Of a stretch of 64,000 nucleotides of DNA, positions 27,777 to 36,710 are shown in pieces. The stretch comes from Mycobacterium sp. MBM (lineage in GTDB: Bacteria; Actinomycetota; Actinomycetes; Mycobacteriales; Mycobacteriaceae). The DNA lies in NCBI GenBank assembly GCA_021648845.1, contig JAKJHY010000003.1, positions 1 to 64,000 on the forward strand, written 5' to 3'. The position numbers and the translations under genes were made by a program. The notes under the pieces were generated by a model. It ran no database searches. It worked only from the letters and a program-made list of their open reading frames with translations, and was not told the origin of the DNA. Positions within the stretch are counted from its first letter, which is position 1; each line of letters starts with the position of its first letter.

Positions 27777-28210
27777 GCGACACACCCGAGGACCAGGACC
27801 GCCCCACCGCGACACCGTTCCTGCTGGCACTGGTCATCATCGTGGTGGTGATCACCGCGATTCTGCTGCTCAACCGCGGTGACGGTGACGGCGATCCCGA
27901 GCAGATCGGCCGCGCCGTGGTCGCCCAGAACGATGCCCTGCAGCGGCAGGATTACCAGGCGTTCGTGGCCAGCACCTGCGCCGCTGAGCACGGGACCGAG
28001 GACGAGGTCCTCACCCGGCAGCGGGATTCGGCGGCCAAGCGCGGGGAGCGGTACGTCGATGGCGCCAGCAATATCGTCGTCGATGGCGATACCGCCACGG
28101 CCACCGTCCGCTATCACTTCGGTGCGAACAAGGAGGCCGAGGGCACCGCGGACATGTCCTTCGTGCGCGAGGGCGGCACCTGGAAGGTGTGCTCGGTTGG
28201 ACCGGCCTAG
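27773..28210 (+). CDS. Membrane-anchored NTF2-like protein
   Basis: A 145-residue protein with a short cytoplasmic N-terminus, one membrane helix (PFLLALVIIVVVITAILLL, about residues 14-32) and an extracytoplasmic NTF2-like/DUF4878-type domain ending in GGTWKVCSVGPA. It shares this design with the Rv0361-like protein at 12445-13137. GTG 27773 overlaps the purT stop. In M. tuberculosis purT is followed directly by the Rv0390 rhodanese gene as I recall, so this gene looks like an addition. Function unknown. Confidence 0.7.
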   Translation: MSDTPEDQDRPTATPFLLALVIIVVVITAILLLNRGDGDGDPEQIGRAVVAQNDALQRQDYQAFVASTCAAEHGTEDEVLTRQRDSAAKRGERYVDGASNIVVDGDTATATVRYHFGANKEAEGTADMSFVREGGTWKVCSVGPA

Positions 28211-28214
28211 CCGT

Positions 28215-28220
28215 TACGGT
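28215..28220 (+). promoter_or_regulatory. Probable -10 hexamer, leaderless rhodanese gene
   Basis: TACGGT fits TANNNT and ends 7 bases before the ATG at 28227, the expected distance to the first transcribed base. No Shine-Dalgarno precedes that ATG. The site would give the rhodanese-metZ pair its own promoter inside the run of genes. Confidence 0.45.
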
Positions 28221-28226
28221 ATGGGG

Positions 28227-28658
28227 ATGTCCACATCCGAGAGTCCGGGCTACGCCGGAGACATCACGCCAGAGCAGGCATGGGAGCTGCTGTCCGCCAA
28301 TCCCGAGGCCGTGCTCGTCGACTGCCGTACCGAAGCCGAGTGGCGTTTCGTGGGTGTGCCCGACCTGAGTTCGCTGCGGCGCGATGTCGTCTACGTGGAA
28401 TGGACCAGGACCGACGGCTCCCACAATGACAACTTCATCGACGATCTGGGCAAGGCCGGGATCGCCCCCGGGCAGCGTGCGGTGGTGTTCCTGTGCAGGT
28501 CCGGTAACCGATCCATCGGTTCGGCGATCACCGCCACCGAGGCGGGCATCGGGCCGTCCTACAACGTGCTCGACGGTTTCGAGGGCAATCTCGACGCCGA
28601 CGGCCACCGCGGCGCGACCGGCTGGAAGGCCGTCGGGCTGCCCTGGCGGCAGTCATGA
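28227..28658 (+). CDS. Rhodanese-like sulfurtransferase, Rv0390-like
   Basis: A 143-residue single rhodanese domain. The active-site loop is CRSGNRS (about residues 90-96), with the persulfide-forming cysteine; VLVDCRTEAEWRFVGVPDL is the first conserved block. Such proteins carry sulfane sulfur for biosynthesis or detoxification. The gene overlaps metZ by 4 bases (ATGA), as the Rv0390-Rv0391 pair suggests a role in sulfur assimilation. ATG 28227 is preferred because of the -10 element; ATG 28221, two codons upstream, is the alternative. Confidence 0.88.
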   Translation: MSTSESPGYAGDITPEQAWELLSANPEAVLVDCRTEAEWRFVGVPDLSSLRRDVVYVEWTRTDGSHNDNFIDDLGKAGIAPGQRAVVFLCRSGNRSIGSAITATEAGIGPSYNVLDGFEGNLDADGHRGATGWKAVGLPWRQS

Positions 28659-29884
28659 GTGCCGACATGAGTGCCGAGCAGCCGGTGCCTTCGGTCCGGA
28701 TTCCCACACCGCTGCCCGACGGTGTCAGCCAGGCCACCATCGGTGTGCGTGGCGGACTGCTGCGCTCGGGTTTCGAGGAGACCGCCGAGGCCCTGTACCT
28801 GACCTCGGGTTACGTCTACGAGTCCGCCGCCGACGCGGAGAAGGCGTTCACCGGCGAGATCGATCGGTATGTGTACTCCCGGTACGGCAACCCGACGATC
28901 TCGATGTTCGAGGAACGGCTGCGTCTGATCGAGGATGCGCCGGCCGCCTTCGCCACCGCCAGCGGGATGGCCGCGGTGTTCACCGCCCTCGGCGCGCTGC
29001 TGGGCGCCGGTGACCGACTGGTCGCGGCGCGCAGCCTGTTCGGTTCGTGCTTCGTGGTGTGCAACGAGATCCTGCCGCGATGGGGCGTGGAGACCGTCTT
29101 TGTCGACGGCGATGACCTGGGCCAGTGGGAGCAGGCGCTCAGCAAGCCCACCCAGGCGGTGTTCTTCGAAACCCCGTCAAACCCGATGCAGTCGCTCGTC
29201 GATATTGCCGCGGTATCCGAACTGGCCCATGCGGCAGGAGCAAAGGTGGTGCTGGACAACGTCTTCGCCACACCGCTGCTGCAGCAGGGTATGCCGCTCG
29301 GCGCGGACGTGGTGGTCTACTCGGGCACCAAACACATCGACGGCCAGGGCCGCGTGCTCGGCGGTGCCATCGTGGGTGACAAGGAGTACATCGACGGTCC
29401 GGTGCAGAAACTGATGCGCCACACCGGTCCGGCGATCAGCGCGTTCAATGCCTGGACTTTACTCAAAGGCCTTGAAACACTGGCGGTTCGGGTGGACTAT
29501 TCGAATCGTTCTGCGCACCGTATTGCCGAGTTCCTGGAACAGCAGGCCGGCGTGAATTGGGTGAAATACCCGTTCCTGGAATCACATCCGCAATTCGACC
29601 TGGCCAAACGGCAGATGCGCGGCGGCGGCACGGTGGTGACCTTCGAGCTGGCCGGAGGCAAGGACCGCGCCTTCGAAGTGCTGGACAGGCTGCAGGTCAT
29701 CGACATCTCCAACAATCTCGGCGACGCCAAATCGCTGATCACCCACCCGGCCACCACGACACACCGGGCGATGGGGCCGGAAGGCCGGGCCGCGATCGGG
29801 CTGGGCGACGGCGTGGTGCGGATCTCGGTGGGCCTGGAGGGCACCGAGGACCTGATCGCCGACCTGGACCGGGCGCTGAGCTGA
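28655..29884 (+). CDS. metZ: O-succinylhomoserine sulfhydrylase
   Basis: A 409-residue PLP enzyme of the Cys/Met-metabolism family (M. tuberculosis Rv0391, MetZ) that makes homocysteine from O-succinylhomoserine (or the acetyl ester) and sulfide. The PLP lysine is in SGTKHIDGQGR (about residue 219). Also seen are SRYGNPT, ASGMAAVF and the C-terminal HPATTTHRAM, all typical of the family. GQGR after the lysine is characteristic of MetZ-type enzymes. ATG 28655 overlaps the rhodanese stop. The small basic protein gene begins 5 bases after the stop. Confidence 0.93.
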   Translation: MSADMSAEQPVPSVRIPTPLPDGVSQATIGVRGGLLRSGFEETAEALYLTSGYVYESAADAEKAFTGEIDRYVYSRYGNPTISMFEERLRLIEDAPAAFATASGMAAVFTALGALLGAGDRLVAARSLFGSCFVVCNEILPRWGVETVFVDGDDLGQWEQALSKPTQAVFFETPSNPMQSLVDIAAVSELAHAAGAKVVLDNVFATPLLQQGMPLGADVVVYSGTKHIDGQGRVLGGAIVGDKEYIDGPVQKLMRHTGPAISAFNAWTLLKGLETLAVRVDYSNRSAHRIAEFLEQQAGVNWVKYPFLESHPQFDLAKRQMRGGGTVVTFELAGGKDRAFEVLDRLQVIDISNNLGDAKSLITHPATTTHRAMGPEGRAAIGLGDGVVRISVGLEGTEDLIADLDRALS

Positions 29885-29888
29885 CCTC

Positions 29889-30293
29889 GTGTCCAAGCGT
29901 GGTGATGCGAAAAAGGCCCGCCGGCGCAAGCGCCAGGCCGGCACCCGGCGGGTGCCCGACGCCATCATGTCGCAGCTTGCCGCGATCCCGGACGGGATCG
30001 TCGCCGACCTCGCCGAGTTCGACGAACGGATCACCGCCCGGGACTGGACGTTCGACGAGGAACAATCCGATGACGACTATGCGGTGTGGTTCTTCGAACC
30101 GTCCGGCGCCGAGGTCGACGACGGCCTGCCGGTGACCTCGCTGTGGCTGGACGCCGCCGAGGACGGGGCTATCGTCCGGGTGGTGCTGGTCGGTACCACC
30201 ACGCAACACCCGTTCACCCACGCCCAGTTGTTCGAGCATCTCGGCGCCATCGAGACCTACCGCAACGGTGACCCCGTCCCGGAGTTCGACTAG
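29889..30293 (+). CDS. Small conserved protein with basic N-terminus
   Basis: A 134-residue protein starting with a strongly basic stretch (KRGDAKKARRRKRQAG), then an acidic globular domain of about 110 residues. I do not recognise the family. The basic head may contact nucleic acid or ribosome, but nothing proves it. GTG 29889 is 5 bases after the metZ stop and the next gene starts 13 bases after its stop, so it is probably part of the same transcript. Confidence 0.6.
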   Translation: MSKRGDAKKARRRKRQAGTRRVPDAIMSQLAAIPDGIVADLAEFDERITARDWTFDEEQSDDDYAVWFFEPSGAEVDDGLPVTSLWLDAAEDGAIVRVVLVGTTTQHPFTHAQLFEHLGAIETYRNGDPVPEFD

Positions 30294-30305
30294 GGTCAGC
30301 AACCC

Positions 30306-31697
30306 ATGACCCTTGTCGCCGGAATCGACTCCTCCACCCAATCGTGCAAGGTGCTGGTCTGCGACACCGAGACCGGTCGGATTCTGCGTGCGGGCCGGGC
30401 CCGGCATCCCGGTGGCACCGAGATCGACCCTGCCGCATGGGAAACCGCGGCAGCTGCGGCCATCGGGTCCGCCGGTGGCCTCAATGATGTCGCGGCGGTG
30501 TCGGTTGGTGCCCAGCAGCACGGGATGGTGTGTCTGGACGCCGACGGGCAGGTGGTGCGACCCGCGCTGCTGTGGAACGACACGAGATCGGCGGGGGCGG
30601 CGGCCGATCTGGTGACCGATCTCGGCGGCCCCGCGGCCTGGACCGAGGCGGTCGGGGTGGTGCCGTTGGCGGCGATCACCGTGGCCAAGCTGCGCTGGTT
30701 GGCCGATAACGAGCCGGCCAACGCCGACCGCACCGGCACGGTCTGTCTGCCACATGACTGGTTGAGCTGGCGGCTGCGCGGGCGGTCGGATCCGGCCGAG
30801 GTACTCACCGATCGCAGCGATGCCAGTGGCACCGGATATTTCGACGCCGCCCGCAACACCTACGTCACCGGACTGCTGGAATTGGCGCTGCGCGGGCGCC
30901 GGCCCGCGCTGCCCAGGGTGCTGGAACCCGGGCAGGGGGTCCCCGCCGGGAACGCCGTCTTCGGCGCCGGTTTGGGTGACAACGCCGCCGCCGCACTGGG
31001 TTTGGGTGCCGTCGAGGGCGACGTCATCGTGTCGATCGGGACCTCGGGGGTGGTCTCGGCCATCGCGAGCAACCCGGCCCGCGATGACGCCGGCTTCGTC
31101 GCCGGGTTCGCCGACGGTAGCGGGCGCCAGCTGCCGCTGGTGTGCACGCTCAACGGGGCGCCGGTACTCGATGCCGCCGCCGCCATGCTGGGTGTCGACC
31201 ATGACGAGTTGGCCCGGTTGGCGCTGTCGGCCCCGGCGGGCAGCGAGGGGCTGGTGATGGTGCCGTATCTGGAGGGCGAACGCACACCGAACCGGCCCGA
31301 GGCCACCGGTGCGCTGCACGGCCTGCGGGTCGCCAACGCCACCGCCGCCAATCTGGCGCGCGCCGCGGTGGAGGGGCTGCTGTGTGCGCTGGCCGACGGA
31401 TTGGATCACCTCACCGCGTTGGGGGTGCCCGCGCACCGGATCCTGCTCGTCGGCGGCGGCGCCCAGTCACCGGCGTTGCGCGAGATCGCCCCGACGGTGT
31501 TCGGCTTGCCGGTGCATGTGCCCGAGGCCGGCGAATATGTCGCCCTCGGTGCGGCGCGTCAGGCCGCCTGGGCGTTGACCGGCACACTGCCGCAATGGGT
31601 TTCGCTACCGTCGCGGCGCTACGAAGGCGCCGCGGTGCCCGCGGTTCGGGAGCGCTACGCCCAGCTGCGTGATCTCACCGAGGGAAGCCGTGAGTGA
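30306..31697 (+). CDS. xylB: FGGY-family sugar kinase, xylulokinase-like
   Basis: A 463-residue FGGY kinase that phosphorylates a sugar or polyol with ATP; D-xylulose is the most likely substrate by resemblance. The actin-fold motifs are visible: [13 protein letters not shown] at the N-terminus, MVCLDADGQ and WNDTRSA, the adenosine region [11 protein letters not shown] (about residue 240) and the FGGY-type block [21 protein letters not shown], then [15 protein letters not shown]. No xylose isomerase or sugar transporter is beside it. Its 3' end overlaps the LysR start by 8 bases. Confidence 0.85.
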   Translation: MTLVAGIDSSTQSCKVLVCDTETGRILRAGRARHPGGTEIDPAAWETAAAAAIGSAGGLNDVAAVSVGAQQHGMVCLDADGQVVRPALLWNDTRSAGAAADLVTDLGGPAAWTEAVGVVPLAAITVAKLRWLADNEPANADRTGTVCLPHDWLSWRLRGRSDPAEVLTDRSDASGTGYFDAARNTYVTGLLELALRGRRPALPRVLEPGQGVPAGNAVFGAGLGDNAAAALGLGAVEGDVIVSIGTSGVVSAIASNPARDDAGFVAGFADGSGRQLPLVCTLNGAPVLDAAAAMLGVDHDELARLALSAPAGSEGLVMVPYLEGERTPNRPEATGALHGLRVANATAANLARAAVEGLLCALADGLDHLTALGVPAHRILLVGGGAQSPALREIAPTVFGLPVHVPEAGEYVALGAARQAAWALTGTLPQWVSLPSRRYEGAAVPAVRERYAQLRDLTEGSRE

Positions 31698-32613
31698 GCT
31701 GACGCTGCGGCAGCTGCGCTACTTCGCCGTTCTGGGCGAGGAGCTCAACTACCGCCGTGCGGCAGAGCGGCTGTTCATCACCCAGCCCGCGTTGTCCACC
31801 GCGATCAAACAACTCGAGCAGAGCTTCGGTGTGGTGCTGTTCAACCGGAACACCCGCGAGGTTGCCCTGACCGATCTCGGTGCGGCGTGGTTACCGCAGG
31901 TGCAGCAGGCACTGTCCGGGATCGACGCGGTGGTGACCAACCTGGTGACGCTGTCGGGCACCCGGCACGGCAGGTTGCGGCTGGGGTATCTGATCGGCAC
32001 GGGTGCCGACCTGCTGTTCCGCGTCGTGCGGCATTTCGAGACCGCCTATCCGGATGTCCGCGTCGAGCCCATCGAGTTCGATTTCGCCGATCCCACCGCC
32101 GGGTTGTCCAGCGGCGCCACCGAGGTCGCCCTGATCCGCCCACCGGTGGATCTGCCCGAGCATCGAATGCTGGTGCTGGATTCCGAATCCTGGGTGGCCT
32201 GCCTGCCCCGGGACCATCCGCTGGCGGGCCGCCACGAGGTCGAGATCGCCGAACTGCTCGACGACCCGATCGTCTGCGCCCCGGTGAGCGCCGGGCCGTG
32301 GCGGGACTACTGGATGGCGATGGACGCCCGCGGTAACCGCCCGCCCACCATCGCGGCGGTCGCGGCCACCTACGAGGCGGAGACCACGTCCATCGCTCGC
32401 GGCCTGGGGATCAGCTTCACCACCTCCTCGGTGGCGCGCTTCTATGACCGGCCGGGCATCGTCTACGTCCCGATCGTCGACCGTCCCCCCAGCCACGTCG
32501 CGCTGGCCTGGCATCCGGGCACGCTGAGCCCGCAGGCCGATGCCCTGATCAGGCATGTCCAACAGAACTGGGGTTTCGACGATGGCGACGAAACACCGCT
32601 CGAACAGCACTGA
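31690..32613 (+). CDS. LysR-family regulator
   Basis: A 307-residue LysR-type regulator. The N-terminal wHTH (about residues 3-62) has [40 protein letters not shown] cut across the two helices. The rest is the periplasmic-binding-protein-like effector domain. It is probably an activator or repressor of the following permease-transaminase unit, since two inverted repeats lie between them. GTG 31690 is chosen because it gives the [12 protein letters not shown] start. The overlap with xylB suggests co-expression, but a role in xylulose use is less likely than in the downstream genes. Confidence 0.85.
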   Translation: MSELTLRQLRYFAVLGEELNYRRAAERLFITQPALSTAIKQLEQSFGVVLFNRNTREVALTDLGAAWLPQVQQALSGIDAVVTNLVTLSGTRHGRLRLGYLIGTGADLLFRVVRHFETAYPDVRVEPIEFDFADPTAGLSSGATEVALIRPPVDLPEHRMLVLDSESWVACLPRDHPLAGRHEVEIAELLDDPIVCAPVSAGPWRDYWMAMDARGNRPPTIAAVAATYEAETTSIARGLGISFTTSSVARFYDRPGIVYVPIVDRPPSHVALAWHPGTLSPQADALIRHVQQNWGFDDGDETPLEQH

Positions 32614-32630
32614 TAAACCCTGGTTATCAG
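32610..32630. promoter_or_regulatory. 7-7-7 inverted repeat after the LysR gene
   Basis: Perfect 7-base arms CTGATAA and TTATCAG are separated by 7 bases; the LysR stop codon lies in the left arm. Without a T-run it is more likely an operator than a terminator, placed about 90 bases before the permease start. Confidence 0.5.
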
Positions 32631-32672
32631 AAGATCAAAAGATCGAACTTCCGGTGACCGACCGGTGGCGAT

Positions 32673-32688
32673 TGTCTGTCATCAGACA
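32673..32688. promoter_or_regulatory. Inverted repeat upstream of the amino-acid permease
   Basis: TGTCTG and CAGACA are perfect 6-base arms around TCAT, 29 bases before the permease ATG. It is a plausible LysR-family or other operator site for the permease-transaminase unit. Confidence 0.5.
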
Positions 32689-32717
32689 TCTCACCGCTGC
32701 TGCGACCTGGAGATCCC

Positions 32718-34220
32718 ATGACCGACACCCCCGTACGATCCACTGATACCTCGGCGTCCGCGCTGAACGCCGAGGATTCCAAACTCGCCGAACTGGGCTA
32801 CACCCAGAAGCTGGACCGCTCGGTCGGCACGCTGGCATCGTTTGCCATCGGGTTCGCGACCATCAGCGCCACCACCGCGGTCTTCACCGGCTTCGGTGCC
32901 GGCTACTTCACCGCCGGCGCGCCGTTCGTGTGGACCCTGCTGCTCGCCGGTGCGGTGTTCGCGCTGTGGACCTTCATCGCGGCGGACCTCACCGCGAAGC
33001 TGCCGCTGGCCGGCTATTCGTACCAGTGGATCAGCCGGATCAACGGTCCGAACCTGGCCTGGTTCACCGGATTCATCGCCCTGATGGGCTGGGTGTGCGG
33101 GATGACCGGTGTCGGGTTCATCCTGTCCGGCTATCTGGGCGGCCTGTTCGGCTGGGGCCTGACCCAGACGACGCAGATCCTGCTGGCCATCGCGGTGGTG
33201 TTCGTGTGCGTGCTGATCAACATCTACGGGGTCCGGTTCGCCACCATGGTCAACAACATCGGTGTCAGCCTGGAACTGATCATCACCGTCGGCGCCACCG
33301 CACTCATCGCCGTCATCGCCTTCTCCGCACCCGAGAACCACCAACCCATCTCGGTGCTGTTCACCGGCGGTGAAGCCGGCGACAAGGACTCCTACCTGCT
33401 GGCCTGGTTGGCGGCCGCGCTGGGCCCGTTTTTCGGCCTCATCGGTGTCGAGTCCGGAGCCGACGTCGCCGAGGAAACCAAGGACGCCCGCCGGGTGGTG
33501 CCCAAGACGATGTTCTACGCGTTGATCACCTCGGTCGTCATCGAACTGTTGATGTACATCGTCTACGTGCTCGCCATCAAGGATCCGGCTGCGGTGGAGG
33601 CGAATTCGGGAGCTCCCATCGAGGAGATCATCACCCAGCAGGCCGGCCCCGTCGTCACCAAGGTCATCGTCGCCATCGCGCTGACCAACATCCTGGCCTG
33701 CTTGCTGGCCAACATCCTCGTCGCCACCCGGCTGACCTACTCGATGGCGCGGGACAACATGCTGCCGTTCTCCCATGTGTGGCGCCATGTTTCGCCCACC
33801 CGCAAGACGCCCACCTACTCGATCATCGGCCTGGGCTGCCTGTCCACCCTGCTGCTGCTTTCGGCGATCGTCAACGAGAAGGCGTTCAACTACATCATCG
33901 GCATCGCCTCGCTGCTGTTCTTCTTCGTCTACATCCTGCAGACCATCGGATTGCTGGTCGGCTATCGCAAGGGCACCATCCCGACCGGTGACCCGGGCAC
34001 CTTCGATCTGGGCCGGTTCCGGCTGCCGATCTACATCACCGCGCTGGTGGTGTTCCTCGGTGTCGCCGTGACACTGCTGTTCCTCCCGCAGTTCACCAAC
34101 AACAAGTGGGTGTTCCTCGGTGTCGTGGTGATCGCCGCGATCTGGTGGGCCACCGGCCTGAAGACCCGCCTCTCCAGTGGCGACGCCGGCGTGGAATACG
34201 CCAAGACCCACACCTCCTGA
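32718..34220 (+). CDS. APC-family amino-acid/amine permease
   Basis: A 500-residue permease with about 12 helices in the inner membrane. The first block SVGTLASFAIGFATISATTAVFTGFG (about residues 35-60) corresponds to the substrate-binding glycine-rich helix 1 of APC transporters, and IGVESGADVAEETKDARRVVPK (about 240-262) to the conserved helix 6 to 7 region. It should import an amino acid or amine with H+ or Na+. A GGAGA Shine-Dalgarno precedes the ATG. It is 15 bases upstream of the transaminase gene and separated from LysR by two palindromes. Confidence 0.88.
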   Translation: MTDTPVRSTDTSASALNAEDSKLAELGYTQKLDRSVGTLASFAIGFATISATTAVFTGFGAGYFTAGAPFVWTLLLAGAVFALWTFIAADLTAKLPLAGYSYQWISRINGPNLAWFTGFIALMGWVCGMTGVGFILSGYLGGLFGWGLTQTTQILLAIAVVFVCVLINIYGVRFATMVNNIGVSLELIITVGATALIAVIAFSAPENHQPISVLFTGGEAGDKDSYLLAWLAAALGPFFGLIGVESGADVAEETKDARRVVPKTMFYALITSVVIELLMYIVYVLAIKDPAAVEANSGAPIEEIITQQAGPVVTKVIVAIALTNILACLLANILVATRLTYSMARDNMLPFSHVWRHVSPTRKTPTYSIIGLGCLSTLLLLSAIVNEKAFNYIIGIASLLFFFVYILQTIGLLVGYRKGTIPTGDPGTFDLGRFRLPIYITALVVFLGVAVTLLFLPQFTNNKWVFLGVVVIAAIWWATGLKTRLSSGDAGVEYAKTHTS

Positions 34221-34235
34221 AAGGACCCAACGCAG

Positions 34236-35267
34236 ATGACCATTGCAGACGCAGGCACCTCCAACCTGGTCGCCGTCGAGCCCGGCGCCGCCATCCGGGA
34301 GGACACACCGGCCGGTTCGGTGATCCAGTACAGCGATTACGAACTCGACACCTCCAGCCCGTTCGCCGGCGGGGTGGCCTGGATCGAGGGCGAGTACATG
34401 CCCGCCGAAGAGGCCAAGATCTCGATCTTCGACACCGGCTTCGGCCACTCCGACCTGACCTACACCGTGGCGCATGTATGGCACGGCAACATCTTCCGGC
34501 TCGGCGATCATCTGGACCGGCTGCTCGACGGCGCGGCCAAGCTACGGCTGGATGCGGGGATGGACAAGGACGAGCTCGCCGAGATCACCAAGAAGTGCGT
34601 CTCGCTGTCGCAGCTGCGTGAGTCGTTCGTGAACCTGACCGTCACCCGCGGCTACGGAAAGCGCAAGGGCGAGAAGGATCTCACCAAGCTCACCCACCAG
34701 GTGTACATCTACGCCATCCCGTATCTGTGGGCGTTCCCGCCGGCCGAGCAGATCTTCGGCACCACCGCGATCGTGCCGCGCCATGTCCGCCGCGCCGGCC
34801 GCAACACCGTGGACCCGACCATCAAGAACTATCAGTGGGGCGATCTGACCGCGGCCAGTTTCGAGGCCAAGGACCGTGGTGCGCGCACCGCGATCCTGCT
34901 GGACTCCGACAACTGCGTCGCCGAGGGACCCGGGTTCAACGTCTGCATCGTCAAGGACGGCAAGCTGGCCTCGCCATCACGAAATGCGTTGCCGGGCATC
35001 ACCCGTAAAACGGTGTTCGAAATCGCCGAGCAGATGGGTATCGAGGCCACCCTGCGGGACGTGACCAGCCACGAGCTCTACGAGGCCGACGAGTTGATGG
35101 CGGTCACCACCGCGGGCGGGGTCACCCCGATCAACTCACTGGACGGTGAGCCGATCGGCGAGGGTGATCGGGCCGGCAAGCCCGGCCCGATGACGGTGGC
35201 CATCAGGGACCGGTTCTGGGCCCTGATGGATGAGCCCGGTCCGCTGATCGAAGCGATCCAATACTGA
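34236..35267 (+). CDS. Class IV PLP transaminase, (R)-amine transaminase type
   Basis: A 343-residue fold-type IV aminotransferase. It is close along its full length to the (R)-selective amine:pyruvate transaminases (I recall Mycobacterium vanbaalenii and Arthrobacter members), sharing IQYSDYELD, GVAWIEGEYMPAEEAKISIFD, HSDLTYTVAHVWHGNIFRLGDH and GDLTAASFEAKDRGARTAILL blocks in order. The PLP lysine is near residue 197 (PTIKNYQWGD). These enzymes transfer the amino group from (R)-amines to pyruvate. The physiological substrate is not known. AAGGA precedes the ATG at good distance. The linked permease and LysR suggest import and catabolism of an amine. Confidence 0.9.
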   Translation: MTIADAGTSNLVAVEPGAAIREDTPAGSVIQYSDYELDTSSPFAGGVAWIEGEYMPAEEAKISIFDTGFGHSDLTYTVAHVWHGNIFRLGDHLDRLLDGAAKLRLDAGMDKDELAEITKKCVSLSQLRESFVNLTVTRGYGKRKGEKDLTKLTHQVYIYAIPYLWAFPPAEQIFGTTAIVPRHVRRAGRNTVDPTIKNYQWGDLTAASFEAKDRGARTAILLDSDNCVAEGPGFNVCIVKDGKLASPSRNALPGITRKTVFEIAEQMGIEATLRDVTSHELYEADELMAVTTAGGVTPINSLDGEPIGEGDRAGKPGPMTVAIRDRFWALMDEPGPLIEAIQY

Positions 35268-35268
35268 G

Positions 35269-36129
35269 TTACTTGCCCTCGGAATCGATGACGCCCTGGG
35301 CGGCCCGGGCCCGGTCCTCGTAGGCCTTGCGCTTGGACTTGTCGAAGTCCAGGAACACGGTGTCCAGGCCGAGCGCCTTGTTCATGGCGCGGCGGCCCTT
35401 GGGCGGCAGCATCTGGGCGGCCTGGGCGGTGAATCGCAGCGGGGCGGGCACCGACACGTGGGTTTTGGGCTTGTCCAGCGTCTTGACGATCGCGGCGGCG
35501 ATGTCCTCGGGCTCGACCGGCTTGATTGCGCCGGAGGACTTGGTGCCCGAGATCAGCTCGGTGTTGGTGAACGGCGGCATGATCACCGACACGTTGACGC
35601 CGTGCGGGGCCATCTCGTCGGCCAGCGCCGTGGTCAGTCCGACGACGGCGTACTTGGCGCCCACGTAGACGACCTGACCGGGCAGCGGGATCAGGCCGGA
35701 CAGCGAGGCGATGTTGATGATGTGCCCGCTGCGGCGACGGACCATCTCCGGGAGTGCGAGCTGGCAGCCGGTCAGCACACCGTAGACGTTGACCTCCAGC
35801 GAGGACCGGACCGACTGCTCGGTCTCCTCGAGGAACGGCCCCACCGGCATCACGCCGGCATTGTTGATCAGCACGTCGATATGGCCGCCACCGTCGGTGC
35901 GGGCCTTGTCCAGAAACGTCTCGAAGGACTGCCGATCGGTGACGTCGAGGGGGTAGCCGGAGACCTGGCCGAGTTTGGTGAGTTCGACGACGGCGGATTC
36001 TTGCAGTGCGACGTCACGGTCGCCGATCACGACCCGGGCGCCGCGCGCCAGCAGGGCCTTGGCGGTGGCATAACCGATACCGCGGGCAGCTCCGGTGATC
36101 GCGATGGTCTTGCCGCTGATGTTGTCCAT
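35269..36129 (-). CDS. Short-chain dehydrogenase/reductase (SDR)
   Basis: A 286-residue classical SDR: TGAARGIGYATAKALL (N-terminal cofactor loop), NNAGVM (about residue 90), NIASLSGLIPLPGQVVYVGAKYAV with the Ser/Tyr/Lys triad, and a C-terminal extension past the usual 250 residues (VSVPAPLRFTAQAAQMLPPKGRRAMNKAL). The extension resembles the mycobacterial SDR group with a membrane-associated or oligomerisation tail. I start at ATG 36127-36129 because it gives the MDNISGKTIAITG start; an in-frame upstream start would run through an operator. It is convergent with the transaminase gene, with 1 base between stops. Confidence 0.87.
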   Translation of the reverse strand: MDNISGKTIAITGAARGIGYATAKALLARGARVVIGDRDVALQESAVVELTKLGQVSGYPLDVTDRQSFETFLDKARTDGGGHIDVLINNAGVMPVGPFLEETEQSVRSSLEVNVYGVLTGCQLALPEMVRRRSGHIINIASLSGLIPLPGQVVYVGAKYAVVGLTTALADEMAPHGVNVSVIMPPFTNTELISGTKSSGAIKPVEPEDIAAAIVKTLDKPKTHVSVPAPLRFTAQAAQMLPPKGRRAMNKALGLDTVFLDFDKSKRKAYEDRARAAQGVIDSEGK

Positions 36130-36136
36130 GACGGCG

Positions 36137-36156
36137 AACTTTACATGTGTCAAGTT
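36137..36156. promoter_or_regulatory. 20-base imperfect palindrome at the SDR start
   Basis: AACTTTACATGTGTCAAGTT is self-complementary in 8 of 10 paired positions and lies 7 bases upstream of the SDR start codon, between it and the GNAT gene. It looks like a TetR-type operator and would block the promoter of the SDR, and possibly of GNAT. Confidence 0.6.
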
Positions 36157-36190
36157 TGTCTGGAAAGTGGGGTCGCGGTATGCAGGAGCA

Positions 36191-36706
36191 GTGCTGGACT
36201 CGCTGCGCTTTGTCACCGTCGCCCAGACAGATCCGCTGGCCGAGCCGCTACTGGCCGAACTGGCCGTCGAATACGCGCAGCGCTACGGCGGCACCGAGGC
36301 GGGCGTGAGCGCCTGGTTACGTGGCCATCCCGCCGAGGAATTCACCGCACCGCGGGGCGCGCTGCTCATGGGACTGCTCGACGGGCGACCGGTCACCGGC
36401 GGGGCGTTTCAACGGTTCGACGACGACACCGCCGAACTGAAACGGATCTGGACCGACAGCGGCCACCGGCAGCGCGGTTACGCCTCGGCGCTACTGAGGG
36501 CGTTGGAGCAGATGATCGCCGAGCGGGGCTACCGGCGCATCTATCTGACCACCGGGGACAGGCAGCCCGAGGCGGAGGCGCTCTACGAGTCGGCCGGGTA
36601 CACCCGGTTGGCCGAACCGCTGCCCGCCGAGGGAGACATCTACCCGATCGCCTTCGTGAAGGTACTGGGCGTGCAACCCGAAACCGCGGAGCCTTTCGTA
36701 GGCTGA
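36191..36706 (+). CDS. GNAT-family acetyltransferase
   Basis: A 171-residue N-acetyltransferase. The acetyl-CoA loop is RQRGYASALLRALEQMI (about residues 92-108), an R/Q-x-x-G-x-G/A variant, with GYRRIYLTTGDRQPEAEALYESAGYTR as motif B. The acceptor substrate is unknown. The GTG at 36191 is chosen because it follows the operator and keeps the conserved domain. The following gene begins 4 bases after the stop. Confidence 0.8.
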   Translation: MLDSLRFVTVAQTDPLAEPLLAELAVEYAQRYGGTEAGVSAWLRGHPAEEFTAPRGALLMGLLDGRPVTGGAFQRFDDDTAELKRIWTDSGHRQRGYASALLRALEQMIAERGYRRIYLTTGDRQPEAEALYESAGYTRLAEPLPAEGDIYPIAFVKVLGVQPETAEPFVG

Positions 36707-36710
36707 GGCG

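Noticed and set aside
32691..34511. Long open frame (about 606 codons) opposite the permease
   Set aside because: Asp/Gly/His-rich antisense frame of a membrane-protein gene; no recognisable domain.
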